A stretch of 37,028 bases of DNA, from positions 1-37,028 of the forward strand of contig JBBDIG010000018.1 of the NCBI GenBank assembly GCA_040880525.1, in the 5' to 3' direction. Origin of the DNA: Bacteroidia bacterium (GTDB lineage Bacteria > Bacteroidota > Bacteroidia > CAILMK01 > JBBDIG01). The notes beneath the pieces were generated by a model. It ran no database searches. It was not told where the DNA came from and saw only the letters and a list, made by a program, of their open reading frames with translations. Below, piece by piece: positions 23,846 to 32,441 of the stretch. Numbering within the stretch: position 1 is the first letter of the stretch; each line of letters starts with the position of its first letter. The translations under genes and the position numbers were made by a program.

Positions 23846-24073
23846 TTAATCCTTGCGCCTCCGGGCTTGCTCTTTTTCACGAAACTCTTCCTCCTCGTGG
23901 GAGCGTTCATTAACTTCATCGTCCGGGGCTGATTCTTTTTTGAATTCCTTCATCCCTCTCCCAATGCCCCGCATCAACTCAGGAATTTTCCTGCCGCCAA
24001 ACAGGAGAAGAATAATGACCACAATGAGGATCCATTCAAATCCTCCAGGCATTCCTAAAAATAAGATAATCAT
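23846..24073 (-). CDS. tatA: Sec-independent (twin-arginine) translocase subunit TatA/E
   Basis: The 75-residue protein has a single N-terminal membrane helix (FEWILIVVIILLLFGG), the FGGRKIPELMRGIGRGMKEFKK hinge and amphipathic helix typical of TatA, and a charged tail. It forms the pore-like assembly that moves folded proteins across the inner membrane, using TatC and a twin-arginine signal. No tatC is in the window. A Tat substrate candidate (aminotransferase) is encoded at 29422-30687. A TAATTTCGC box just before the ATG is close to the promoter consensus. Confidence 0.93.
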   Translation of the reverse strand: MIILFLGMPGGFEWILIVVIILLLFGGRKIPELMRGIGRGMKEFKKESAPDDEVNERSHEEEEFREKEQARRRKD

Positions 24074-24097
24074 AATGCGAAATTACGTTTTGTGAAA

Positions 24098-24832
24098 TTA
24101 ACGGGGTTCCAGCAACTGAATGGCCTTTTTGCTCTCTCCACGGCTGGAATTCCGGAATTCATAGTAATGGCTGATTTTATCGCCCTCTGTCACAAAGGCT
24201 TCAACGGGCAGACCATCTCTCCCGTATTTTATCGTTACGTGCCTGCCATTCCGGTGTTCATGGCGCAACTCTTCTCTCATGCGGTTTCCATCATATTTAA
24301 AAAAGGCGGAAGAAAGTGTATCCGCACCTGCAATAAATACCACCCGCTCCAGCAGGCCCGGTTGTTTGTACTGATATATTCTGGTTGCCAATTCATTACC
24401 ATCCGTATCACGATACACCTGCCGCGATAAAAGGCCGTTGTAGCTCAACACATTTTCCAGCAGTATATTTTGCACACAGCCTTTTACCGTAAGTACCACC
24501 TTCCTGTAATCCGGGGAGCCATCATATTTATAGGTTATCACCTCTCGGTTACCAGCCGTTTCTGCTGTATCACAATTTTCTTCAAACAGCATCCAGGTCT
24601 CATCAAAGGGTGATGAAAAGGAAGCGGGAGCGAATTCCTCCTGCACCAGGTGCCCCTCGTCATCGAACCATCGCTGATATATCTCGCGGTTATTTTCGAT
24701 CACAGTCTGCGATGCTACGTTCTGCGCTACAATGCGCTCCTGCTCCGTCATCTGTACACCATTTTTATCTTCATTTCTGCATCCGGCCATCACCACTAGA
24801 AGCAAGAGCAAATATTTACTGTAATTCATCAT
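24098..24832 (-). CDS. hypothetical lipoprotein, coupled to the PLD-like gene
   Basis: The 244-residue product has a lipoprotein signal (KYLLLLLVVMAGC) and then a soluble, beta-rich domain with repeated short strands that end in Tyr-rich turns, such as VLSYNGLLSRQVYRDTDGNELATRI. This pattern resembles the toxin_15/RHS-like or MORN-like antitoxin repeats of Bacteroidota, but I do not recognise a family. Its ATG overlaps the stop codon of the upstream PLD-like gene (ATGA), so the two are translated together and probably act together at the envelope. A second ATG follows directly. Confidence 0.8.
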   Translation of the reverse strand: MMNYSKYLLLLLVVMAGCRNEDKNGVQMTEQERIVAQNVASQTVIENNREIYQRWFDDEGHLVQEEFAPASFSSPFDETWMLFEENCDTAETAGNREVITYKYDGSPDYRKVVLTVKGCVQNILLENVLSYNGLLSRQVYRDTDGNELATRIYQYKQPGLLERVVFIAGADTLSSAFFKYDGNRMREELRHEHRNGRHVTIKYGRDGLPVEAFVTEGDKISHYYEFRNSSRGESKKAIQLLEPR

Positions 24833-27063
24833 TTAATTAAGATTTTCCGGGTAAATGTACTTTTGCCATTGTTGAAATGAAGCAGATAAAAACCGCTGCT
24901 TATTTCCGGCATCGGTAGCTCAAATTTATTGGCGCCTGCCTGCACTTCAAATTGCCGGTGCATCAACTGCTGCCCCTGCAGATTAACGAGCAAAATCTGC
25001 CAAACGCCTGCTTCCGTTACCACCATGCTAACTGGAATATTCTCACCCCGGCTTGTCAGGGTGGGCATCCATGCCATCACCCGGTCTGTCATTTTCTGCT
25101 CTATACCGGTTCCGGGCGAATAGGTGTAGGTTCCGCCATTTTCCCTGAATCGCTGCACCCACTCCTGGAAGTAGATATTCGCAAGGGTATCATCATGGAT
25201 AATAAGCGTGTTTTCATCATTTCGCGTTTCAGCGGCAGTGCTCCAGTTATGGCTACCTGTGATGAGCAATGGATCTGTCTGAACGTGGTATTGATCCACG
25301 ATGGCGTATTTATGATGCAACTGATCGGTGGTTTGCTCATGGCGCAGGCGCTGGCCCAGCGATGATTTTATCAAATTAAAATCGCTTCCGCTGCCGGCAC
25401 TGTCTTCCATCAGGCCAGCCACATAAACCCCGGCATCGTGCCGGTTGATGAGCGAATCTGCCAACTCATTCCGGGTAATCAACAGCGTGGCAAAATAAAG
25501 TTCCTCATCTGCGCTCAGCAGGGCATTTTCAATATGGGCAGTAGTTTGGTCCGTTGGACTGAAATAGAGTTCAACCTCATTGCCGCCAATCTTAAAAAGT
25601 TGCGGAGTATTATTGGTTTTGTCAGGGCCGAATTTCGCATTTCCCGGCACAGGCAATGCTCCGGCTGAACCGTACATTTCCTCGAATTCGAGGACAAAAG
25701 CCCGGGCCAGCGCCTGGTCCTGGATGATGATCACATTATTCGCATCGAAGTCAATCTGGTCGCGCGTAAGGTTTGTGCTGCCGGTCCACACCAGCGGATC
25801 ATCAGGGTTGGAAGATTTACCATCAATTATTACGAACTTATTGTGCATGATCCCATAATCCATTCCTGTCGGGCTTTTGATCACACCAATCCCCGGCCTC
25901 AGCCCATTTAGTCCCAGCATAGCCGTAGAACCGTCCGCAACTATCCTTACGGCCAACCCCCGGTCATAAGCCGAATTGACTGCATCAGTAATATGGGCGG
26001 TGAGGCTGTTATTATTTAAATTGTACAACGCAAGGTCAATACTCTGTTTCGCCCGTCTCAGGTATGCCACCAGCGTATCGTCTATTCCTTTTCCGACAGA
26101 AACCGCAGGCCTTCCGGTATTATAAGAAGTATCCACCGGCAGGTTAAAATATATCTTGACATCTCCGCTTGATAAGGACGCGGTTGACATCATTTGAATG
26201 CTGCTGCGGGAGGTATCGCCATTTGCATCAACGGATAGTCCCTGGACGTTATAAAACGTTGCGGGCGAAAGTCCGGTAAGCATTATCTCATGTTCGGTAA
26301 CCAGGCTGGCATCCGTTTCCTCCCCCATTTCGAGGGCTGCGGAAATTCCATATCGCAAAATTGTATTTCCTTCTTCCTCTGTTTCAAAATATATCTTAAT
26401 GGTAGAAGTCGTCAATTCATGCTGCATCAAAGGAGTTGTGATGACAGGTCCCGCCCCTTGCGCAATATCCATCTTGCTTCGCAGCAACAATTGATAGCTG
26501 CTCTGGTACTGGCTCATAATTCCGGTCAGGGTGACACTATCGCCCGGTATGGGTTCTCCTGCCAGGTCTACATCCTGACCGATACGGATTTGCTTGGTCA
26601 CTCCGCCCCTGGAGATGTCGTAATTGGTATTGCCCGAAAAGAATCCGGTCGCATCTATGCCCACTTTTTCGAAAGTAACAAGCTGCCCTTCATACTGCTC
26701 TGCAAATCCCTGCTGAAGTGACAGAACCTTTGGCGCAGGTAGCAGATTGCCGCTATTTATGACATTCACGTTGGTTACCGGATCCAATTCCAAAAGATTA
26801 TTGAAATCCTTGAGCGTACCGGAAATTACTATGCTATCACCCGTTTGTAATGAAGAGACGGCAGTGCCATAAGCCGCCAGCCCTCCGGTACTATCCTGGA
26901 AGTAGCGTATGATGCCAAACTCACTGCCGTTGGTTACAATCCCCGATACAGTTACGGTACTCCCCGGAGTTTTACCTCTTGCCGAAGCAATGGTTTCCTG
27001 TGCAAATACATTGGATTGTATTAAGATAAAAAAGGCAAGGACCGTATTCAATATTCTGTACAT
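24829..27063 (-). CDS. secreted phospholipase D-like protein with OB-like, FN3-like and T9SS sorting domains
   Basis: The 744-residue protein starts with a cleavable signal peptide (to ~AQ22). Then come two OB-like beta regions (~25-200), a fibronectin-III-like segment (~205-295) and a PLD superfamily catalytic module. Both HKD motifs are complete: H407-x-K409-x4-D414 with a downstream GSTN, and H583-x-K585-x4-D590 with GSHN. They form one active site for phosphodiester cleavage of lipid or nucleic acid. The last ~80 residues form a T9SS type A sorting domain ending in FTRKILIK, so the enzyme is exported across the outer membrane. Extracellular nuclease or lipase activity is inferred; the OB-like regions favour nucleic acid. 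Confidence 0.9.
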   Translation of the reverse strand: MYRILNTVLAFFILIQSNVFAQETIASARGKTPGSTVTVSGIVTNGSEFGIIRYFQDSTGGLAAYGTAVSSLQTGDSIVISGTLKDFNNLLELDPVTNVNVINSGNLLPAPKVLSLQQGFAEQYEGQLVTFEKVGIDATGFFSGNTNYDISRGGVTKQIRIGQDVDLAGEPIPGDSVTLTGIMSQYQSSYQLLLRSKMDIAQGAGPVITTPLMQHELTTSTIKIYFETEEEGNTILRYGISAALEMGEETDASLVTEHEIMLTGLSPATFYNVQGLSVDANGDTSRSSIQMMSTASLSSGDVKIYFNLPVDTSYNTGRPAVSVGKGIDDTLVAYLRRAKQSIDLALYNLNNNSLTAHITDAVNSAYDRGLAVRIVADGSTAMLGLNGLRPGIGVIKSPTGMDYGIMHNKFVIIDGKSSNPDDPLVWTGSTNLTRDQIDFDANNVIIIQDQALARAFVLEFEEMYGSAGALPVPGNAKFGPDKTNNTPQLFKIGGNEVELYFSPTDQTTAHIENALLSADEELYFATLLITRNELADSLINRHDAGVYVAGLMEDSAGSGSDFNLIKSSLGQRLRHEQTTDQLHHKYAIVDQYHVQTDPLLITGSHNWSTAAETRNDENTLIIHDDTLANIYFQEWVQRFRENGGTYTYSPGTGIEQKMTDRVMAWMPTLTSRGENIPVSMVVTEAGVWQILLVNLQGQQLMHRQFEVQAGANKFELPMPEISSGFYLLHFNNGKSTFTRKILIK

Positions 27064-27385
27064 ATCGCCATTGGATAGAAATGAAAAAATTATTTACTAA
27101 AATCAATTCTCGTTTGCGATGCAAAGTTGCTTTAAATTCCGGGAGGGAACGTTAAATTAACGGGAATTATGAGTTTAGCACGCTGGAAGGCAACGGGGAA
27201 AGCTGCTGACAGAAATTTATCTTTAGGCACACCTCGCTGCTATTTTGTGAAAGAAAAATGGATTATCCCTGCAAAATTGGATTGGCATAAATTCAATCAC
27301 TCGTACAGAAAGTCAGGCAATAATCTTTGGGCGACACGGCACCTTGTGTTCTTTGGCATAATTCCATTTCACCCGTTCGCCACGG
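27064..27385. other. intergenic stretch, probable promoter region of the PLD-like gene
   Basis: No gene is supported. About 60-70 bases before the PLD-like ATG, the minus strand reads CAACTTTGC, one mismatch from the TAnnTTTG -7 box. A 75-codon open frame on the plus strand has no family features and an improbable composition. Confidence 0.35.
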
Positions 27386-29062
27386 CTAAGGTTTGACGAA
27401 CTTTTTATAGGCCACTATATTGCCTGCTGTAATTTTCATTACGTAAAAACCAGAAGCAAAATGGCTGATATTACCGTTCCAGCGGAAAATACCTGCTTCC
27501 GCCTCCGCTGTTTGTTGATATACCAGGCTTCCGGCCGCATTGGTAATTTGCAGCGACACCTGTTCCGGCCGGTGCAGGATCATCTCAAGGTTAATATATT
27601 CTTCAGCGGGATTGGGAAATAATTCAAGTTCTGAAAAGGTTTCCTCTTCTATTCCTGAACACGGTGAAACAATCAGCATCACTTCCTTTAGTGCCGCACC
27701 GCTGATGTTCTCCTGATAGACACAATAATAAAAGGAATCAGCTACGGCTGTGGCGGGAGAAAATACAGGGCCTGTTGCTTCCCATCGCGGATGAGATCTG
27801 TTATATGGCAGGCCTTCTGCCTCCACTTCTGCCTTCGTGCCCCGAAACCAGTTGTACCTGCCGCTAAGCCCATTTGTGGGTGAAAGCTCATAAGGTGCCC
27901 ATTGGCATGCTGTAAGATCAGCCGGAAACGCTGGATCAGGCACAGCGGGTATATGCGTGATAATCGAAGTTTTAGGATCGCCCACCACAATAGCCATCCA
28001 TGAAAGAGTAGGGTTTCCGGCATAAAAGCTTTCCGCCAGGTTGTAGGTCATTCCTATTGTGGTATCAGTATACCGGTCGAAAAGTATCTGTACTTCTGTG
28101 ATCGCAAACGAGAAAGGTTCATATACATAAGCGCTTGCTCCTGAACAACCTTCTGCAAAGAGATCTACCACGAGTGACTGTCCGCTGGAAGCCGAATCAA
28201 ATGTACGTCCGCCTGTGGAGACATAGGTTTCCGCTAGAGCAGCCGGCTGCCACGTATTGTGCGGAATGGCGGTTTCCTTATTGGCCCTGCTGTCATTACT
28301 TCCCCAGCTTACGTAGCCCAGCACATTATGCTGGAAACGAATGAAACTGTCAGTTTTATCAAGCAGCACATTCCAGCCCCGATGTTGCAGAATTTGAGCT
28401 GCCGTTTCCATGTTGTTATTCTTGTTGGCATCAATCGGTGAATTTTCCATATCCAGCACAAAAAGCGCTGAATCTTTATTCACCAGCGTATTCGGACCGC
28501 TACGGTCAATCAGGTCATACACGTCCTGCTCATTATAACCGGTAAGTCGCGTAACCAGGTAAATGCCATACTCTGCGCGGGAAAAGTGTTCCTCAGCGCC
28601 AATATAGGGTTGGACACGAAGTATATTGGGTGGGATCACTATATCTCCCAGTCCGATATGTATCTGGAAATCTCCCAGGATAAGCATCAATTCCGCATCA
28701 AATGAAGCGGATTGTGAACCGGTACTTCCCTGCCCGCCCCGGTTGATCTTAAGAGGAACTCCTTTGGTGGTGACGAGATAATTCAGTTTCTGATGCAGGT
28801 TGCGCGCAATAAGGGTATCCTCAATTTGCTTCCTGATGTCAGCCCATTCTGCATCGTCAATCTGCTCGCGTGCCGGAGCGTCAACCATTATCACATTCTC
28901 CAACGGCACCTGTCGTTCCTGTATAAAATAGTTTCCGATATTTTGAGATATTGTGGAATTCATGTTGATGATAAGGCCCACATCGGTGTAGTCCACCGGA
29001 GCCTGGGCTGTAGCCGCTACCGGAAGCAGCAGAAAAGTCAAAAGTCGCAGGAGGTATTTCAT
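27386..29062 (-). CDS. TIGR03790-type secreted protein with T9SS sorting domain
   Basis: The 558-residue protein has a signal peptide (LLRLLTFLLLPVAATAQA) and an N-terminal domain matching the TIGR03790 pattern: VGLIINMNSTISQNIGNYFIQERQVPLENVI, then LNYLVTTKGVPLKI and the central GVLGYVSWGSND-like strand (NVLGYVSWGSNDS). After about 390 residues comes a short Ig-like or linker region (ACQWAPYELSPTNGLSG) and a C-terminal T9SS sorting domain (LELFPNPAEEYINLEM to YKKFVKP). It is secreted, probably surface-attached. The family's biochemical function is unknown. It has its own promoter region and is not coupled to the PLD-like gene 320 bp away. Confidence 0.87.
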   Translation of the reverse strand: MKYLLRLLTFLLLPVAATAQAPVDYTDVGLIINMNSTISQNIGNYFIQERQVPLENVIMVDAPAREQIDDAEWADIRKQIEDTLIARNLHQKLNYLVTTKGVPLKINRGGQGSTGSQSASFDAELMLILGDFQIHIGLGDIVIPPNILRVQPYIGAEEHFSRAEYGIYLVTRLTGYNEQDVYDLIDRSGPNTLVNKDSALFVLDMENSPIDANKNNNMETAAQILQHRGWNVLLDKTDSFIRFQHNVLGYVSWGSNDSRANKETAIPHNTWQPAALAETYVSTGGRTFDSASSGQSLVVDLFAEGCSGASAYVYEPFSFAITEVQILFDRYTDTTIGMTYNLAESFYAGNPTLSWMAIVVGDPKTSIITHIPAVPDPAFPADLTACQWAPYELSPTNGLSGRYNWFRGTKAEVEAEGLPYNRSHPRWEATGPVFSPATAVADSFYYCVYQENISGAALKEVMLIVSPCSGIEEETFSELELFPNPAEEYINLEMILHRPEQVSLQITNAAGSLVYQQTAEAEAGIFRWNGNISHFASGFYVMKITAGNIVAYKKFVKP

Positions 29063-29099
29063 ATCGTATTTTGGAATTAAAACTAATGTGAATCCGAAA

Positions 29100-29107
29100 C
29101 AAATATA
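29100..29107 (-). promoter_or_regulatory. possible -7 box of the TIGR03790-type gene
   Basis: The minus strand carries TATATTTG, a full match to TAnnTTTG, 37 bases before the ATG at 29062. The -33 element is weak. The divergent aminotransferase gene has the same octamer at 29404-29411. Confidence 0.45.
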
Positions 29108-29403
29108 GCGACCCCGGATTCAGGAATGACAGCTTTATTGCTGCTAAATTTTATTCACTTCATGGAATTTATATAAATGTTAATATGAAATTATTTTTTA
29201 ACATTTTGAAGACAATTAAAATAAACCTTACTCTCGCGAATTTAATAGGAGCGAAAAAATGGTTTTATCTTTAATTAATTCATTCATAAAAAAATCTGTA
29301 AAACCAAATAAACAAAATTTCAATCAACAGAAAGCGGATTAATTCCTGAAAATCCAGGGTGTTGTTGATGTTGAAATTAAGCAGGCTGTTTTAAGTTGCA
29401 CTC

Positions 29404-29411
29404 TATATTTG
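29404..29411 (+). promoter_or_regulatory. possible -7 box of the aminotransferase gene
   Basis: TATATTTG lies 10 bases before the ATG at 29422, so the transcript would be nearly leaderless. The 300 bp between this and the divergent gene are otherwise AT-rich with no gene. Confidence 0.42.
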
Positions 29412-29421
29412 TCGCAAAACT

Positions 29422-30687
29422 ATGGTCAATCGCAGAAGATTTATTCGCAACAGCAGCCTTGCCGGCCTGGGGAGCTTTCTCCTGCCCGCAATGGCGTCCG
29501 CACCGCCCGTTCTCCCTCCGTTACCTGCAGGTAGCTTGTCCGGTGAAGGCTACTGGAAGGCGATCCGGCAGCAGTTTCCGCTGATGAGGGAACGCACATA
29601 TTTTAACAATGGCACGATTGGCCCTTCCCCCTACCCCGTGCTGAATGCCGTACAGAAATCATTATGGGAACTGGCTGAGAAAGGAGACTACAGCGGCTGG
29701 GAAGAGGCTATTCCAGCCCTGGCGAAGTTGCTTGGCACTTACAAAGAGGAAATAGCGCTTACCCATAATACTACGGAAGGCATTAACATCGTGGCTTGGG
29801 GGCTGCCCTTCAAACAAGGGGACGAAGTGATAATGACCACACACGAACATGCAGGAAATGCGCTGCCGTGGCTGAACAGGATGCGGATGGATGGAATCGA
29901 AATTAAGGTGTTTGAACCCGCACTTACAGGTGCCGGTAACCTGGAGCGGATCAATAATCTTATAACAAAGAAAACCCGCTGTATAGCGGTTCCACACATT
30001 ACCTGCACCACCGGACTCGTGCTTCCCGTTAAGGACATAGCAAAACTTGCAAGGGAAAGAGGCCTTTATGTATTCTTCGATGGCGCCCATGCTCCCGGCA
30101 GCACTGTTCTGGACCTTCATGACATGGATTGCGACTTTTATGCGGCATGTACGCACAAATGGCTTTGCGGCCCTGGCGGTACAGGTTTCCTTTATGTGAA
30201 AAAAGAAATGCAGGAAGTGCTGCAGCCGGTATTCACAGGGGCTGAAGCCGATCTTGGCTGGGAACTCAACCCGGCAGGTATTTCCGGATTTCAGAACAAC
30301 GCACACCGCTATTATTATGGAACACAGAGTGCCGCCCTTTACCAGGGAGTGAAAGCAGCAGTGGCATTTATGATGGATGCAGGAATGGAGCGCGTAGAAA
30401 AACGTACGCGGGAACTGGCATCCTACCTTCAGCAGCAATTGCTGGAAATGCCGGAACGGGTGTCGTTGCTAAGTGCCACTGAACAGGCGTCCATCGGCCC
30501 GATGACGACCTTCAGGTTAAAGCAACTCCCTTACAAGGAATTCGGCCAGATGGCTTCACAAAATCATTTCAGAATACGGGTGGTTCCTGAAGGCGGTTTG
30601 GATGCAATCCGGGTCTCCACCCACATTTACAATTCCTACCAGGAGATTGATGATTTCGTAGCATTATTGAAAAAAACCGGGGACTGA
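29422..30687 (+). CDS. Tat-exported class V aminotransferase (PLP enzyme)
   Basis: The 421-residue protein begins with a twin-arginine signal (NRRRFIRNSSLAGLGSFLLPA), so it is exported folded, with its cofactor. The fold-type I PLP enzyme follows: THNTTEGINIVAWGL (~114-128), FFDGAHAPG with D220 and H223, and the cofactor lysine K246 in CTHKWLCGPGGTG. It resembles isopenicillin N epimerase-like and cysteine desulfurase-like class V enzymes; the substrate is unknown. Periplasmic PLP enzymes are uncommon. TatA is encoded 5 kb away. The gene stands alone, with a TATATTTG box just before it and a GC-rich hairpin at its stop codon. Confidence 0.93.
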   Translation: MVNRRRFIRNSSLAGLGSFLLPAMASAPPVLPPLPAGSLSGEGYWKAIRQQFPLMRERTYFNNGTIGPSPYPVLNAVQKSLWELAEKGDYSGWEEAIPALAKLLGTYKEEIALTHNTTEGINIVAWGLPFKQGDEVIMTTHEHAGNALPWLNRMRMDGIEIKVFEPALTGAGNLERINNLITKKTRCIAVPHITCTTGLVLPVKDIAKLARERGLYVFFDGAHAPGSTVLDLHDMDCDFYAACTHKWLCGPGGTGFLYVKKEMQEVLQPVFTGAEADLGWELNPAGISGFQNNAHRYYYGTQSAALYQGVKAAVAFMMDAGMERVEKRTRELASYLQQQLLEMPERVSLLSATEQASIGPMTTFRLKQLPYKEFGQMASQNHFRIRVVPEGGLDAIRVSTHIYNSYQEIDDFVALLKKTGD

Positions 30688-30696
30688 CAGCCCCGG
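30670..30696 (-). terminator. rho-independent terminator reading on the minus strand
   Basis: The perfect stem CCGGGG and CCCCGG with an 8-base loop overlaps the aminotransferase stop codon. An A-run precedes it on the plus strand, so the canonical stem plus T-run exists only for minus-strand transcription. It may still act on the plus strand as a weaker signal. Confidence 0.6.
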
Positions 30697-31112
30697 ACGG
30701 CCTCCAAAACCGATACTTCTTTTTGCTATCCTTACAATTGAATTTTGAGTATAGCTAATATGTGGAAAGGCTGTGGAAAACTGCCTGATTTATTTTTATG
30801 GTCCCGGCATACTTTACCTCTAAAAATAGCCGTTTCAGATCATAATGAATGTTTTTTGTTAAAAATCCAGCATTGATATTGTTTGAAATATTGCCTGCCG
30901 AAATGTTAATAAAAAACAAACCAAATGTTTTAAGTGCCTTATTTTTAATTAAAATAAAGGTTGATCTTACACGGTGGAAGCGGGTTGCAGGACATCACCT
31001 GCATCATTATTAAGAATTTATTAATTATTTCGTCAAAGTAAAACAAAGTTGAGAGGCAAAATTTACAGCAGCAAAATAAAGTAAATAAGTAAACCCCATA
31101 AAGTAGACAGCG
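30697..31112. other. AT-rich intergenic stretch, nothing recognised
   Basis: No gene, repeat or strong hairpin is supported. The sequence is markedly A+T-rich and presumably carries the promoter of the small gene at 31113. Confidence 0.4.
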
Positions 31113-31388
31113 ATGAAATTCTGGACATTGAAGCACGACTATTTTACCCCTGATCTTTATCTGGACGCGAGCTTTACGGGCGCGCTTACACTGGAGCAAT
31201 GGTGCAGCGTACTGAAATTGGAAAAGGACAAGTGCCATCAGGCGCTACGGAATTCCAATATGTTCGAGGTTAAGGAGCAGCCTGTAACTACAAGTTATTT
31301 TCAACCCGCCCTTGAACATGCAGATAAAACAAATATGCGGCAAGGCCGGATCCAGCAGGTATTCTTCCGTTTAATGAGCTTCCTATAA
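31113..31388 (+). CDS. small protein of unknown function
   Basis: The 91-residue open frame starts with an ATG after an AT-rich leader and ends 6 bases inside the converging AstE-like gene. Composition is protein-like (mixed charge, aromatic residues, MKFWTLKHDYFTPDLYLDASFTG at the start). A central segment LTLEQWCSVLKLEKDKCHQAL could be a helix-turn-helix-like pair. I recognise no family. A real but poorly conserved gene is plausible; a chance frame cannot be ruled out. Confidence 0.45.
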   Translation: MKFWTLKHDYFTPDLYLDASFTGALTLEQWCSVLKLEKDKCHQALRNSNMFEVKEQPVTTSYFQPALEHADKTNMRQGRIQQVFFRLMSFL

Positions 31389-32402
31389 TTCTTCTTTCAA
31401 CGCTTTATCGTTTCTAAAAGCTTTTTCCATTATATTCTCCTGATCCTCATCTTTAATTGATTCAGGTTCTGCTTTTTCCATTCCTATATGCAATAGAGCA
31501 TCTCCCTGGTGAATAATAGGTTTATTATTGACCGCTATAATATGCCCCGCCACTGGTGATCTCAGGACAATGTTGAACTGGCCAAAAGGGCCACTGATCT
31601 CTCCCACTATTTCATTCTTCTCTACGTAGCCTCCATTTTCTACTTCGGTATGGAACAAGCCTGCAGCCCTGGCCCGTTTCCAGCGGCTCTCCTCGATAAT
31701 AATGCTTTTGCCGGCACGAACTTTTTTATCCGTCATTCCTAAATGCCTGAGCACCCGCACTGTCCCTGCAACTCCTTCCTTCACGGCAAAGTTATCCAGC
31801 CTCATGGCCTCGCCTGCCTCATACACCAGCAAGGGAATATTGGCTCCAATGGCCATCTTTCGCAGCGATCCTTCGCGAAGACGCGACTTCAAAATAAAAG
31901 GTGGTGCAAAGACTTTGGCCAGTTCGAGGCTGGGCGGATGATCATGGGTATATCGAATCTGGGGGTAGTTGCTACGGCTGGCACCTCCGGTATGAAAGTC
32001 AATTCCATACTCAATTGAAGGGAAAATATATTTCATAAAGTGAAATGCGATCCTGCTCGCCAGGGATCCTTCGGCACGGCCGGGAAAGCTTCGATTCACG
32101 TCTTTTCCATCGGGTACCTCCCGTGAAAAATTTATGAACCCATGAATATTGAGAATAGGAATGGCGATGACAGTCCCGGCTACAAGCTCCTGCAACTCCT
32201 TACGAATGAGTCGCCTGATGATCTCAATGCCGTTGACTTCATCACCATGCATCCCGCCCATGAGCAACAGTACAGGGCCATCTTTCTTTCCCCGAAATAC
32301 ATTTACCTGGATATCAATGCTGGTACGGGTAGGAAGATTAGCAACCGGGAGACTTATCTCCTTATGCTCACCTTTTTTAATATAGACCCCGTGAATTTTC
32401 AC
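31383..32402 (-). CDS. succinylglutamate desuccinylase/aspartoacylase (M14-like) family hydrolase
   Basis: The 339-residue zinc hydrolase has ligands in GGMHGDEVNG (H52, E55) and DFHTGG (H137), the DVNRSFPG substrate-binding loop (101-108) and a catalytic Glu in VYEAGE (195 or 198). After about 230 comes the beta-barrel C-terminal domain seen in AstE/AspA proteins. It cleaves an N-acyl or amide bond of a small substrate; which one is unknown. The start is a GTG at 32402 with an in-frame stop directly before it. A TACCTTTG box ends four bases upstream, pointing to a leaderless message. The DUF885-type gene lies 39 bp upstream on the same strand. Confidence 0.9.
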   Translation of the reverse strand: MKIHGVYIKKGEHKEISLPVANLPTRTSIDIQVNVFRGKKDGPVLLLMGGMHGDEVNGIEIIRRLIRKELQELVAGTVIAIPILNIHGFINFSREVPDGKDVNRSFPGRAEGSLASRIAFHFMKYIFPSIEYGIDFHTGGASRSNYPQIRYTHDHPPSLELAKVFAPPFILKSRLREGSLRKMAIGANIPLLVYEAGEAMRLDNFAVKEGVAGTVRVLRHLGMTDKKVRAGKSIIIEESRWKRARAAGLFHTEVENGGYVEKNEIVGEISGPFGQFNIVLRSPVAGHIIAVNNKPIIHQGDALLHIGMEKAEPESIKDEDQENIMEKAFRNDKALKEEL

Positions 32403-32406
32403 CTAG

Positions 32407-32414
32407 CAAAGGTA
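32407..32414 (-). promoter_or_regulatory. possible -7 box in the gap before the AstE-like gene
   Basis: TACCTTTG followed by C matches the TAnnTTTG consensus on the minus strand, 4 bases before the GTG start. It could give an internal promoter within the DUF885-hydrolase operon and a leaderless transcript. Confidence 0.4.
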
Positions 32415-32441
32415 AAGGATAACCTGCCGGGGGATAAATCG

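Noticed and set aside
27169-27396. 75-codon plus-strand frame between the PLD-like and TIGR03790-type genes
   Set aside because: It has no motif, a low-quality composition and an end overlapping a real gene on the other strand.
29662-30438. 258-codon open frame antisense to the aminotransferase gene
   Set aside because: It is fully covered by a gene with complete PLP motifs. The antisense product is rich in Cys and His without any pattern.
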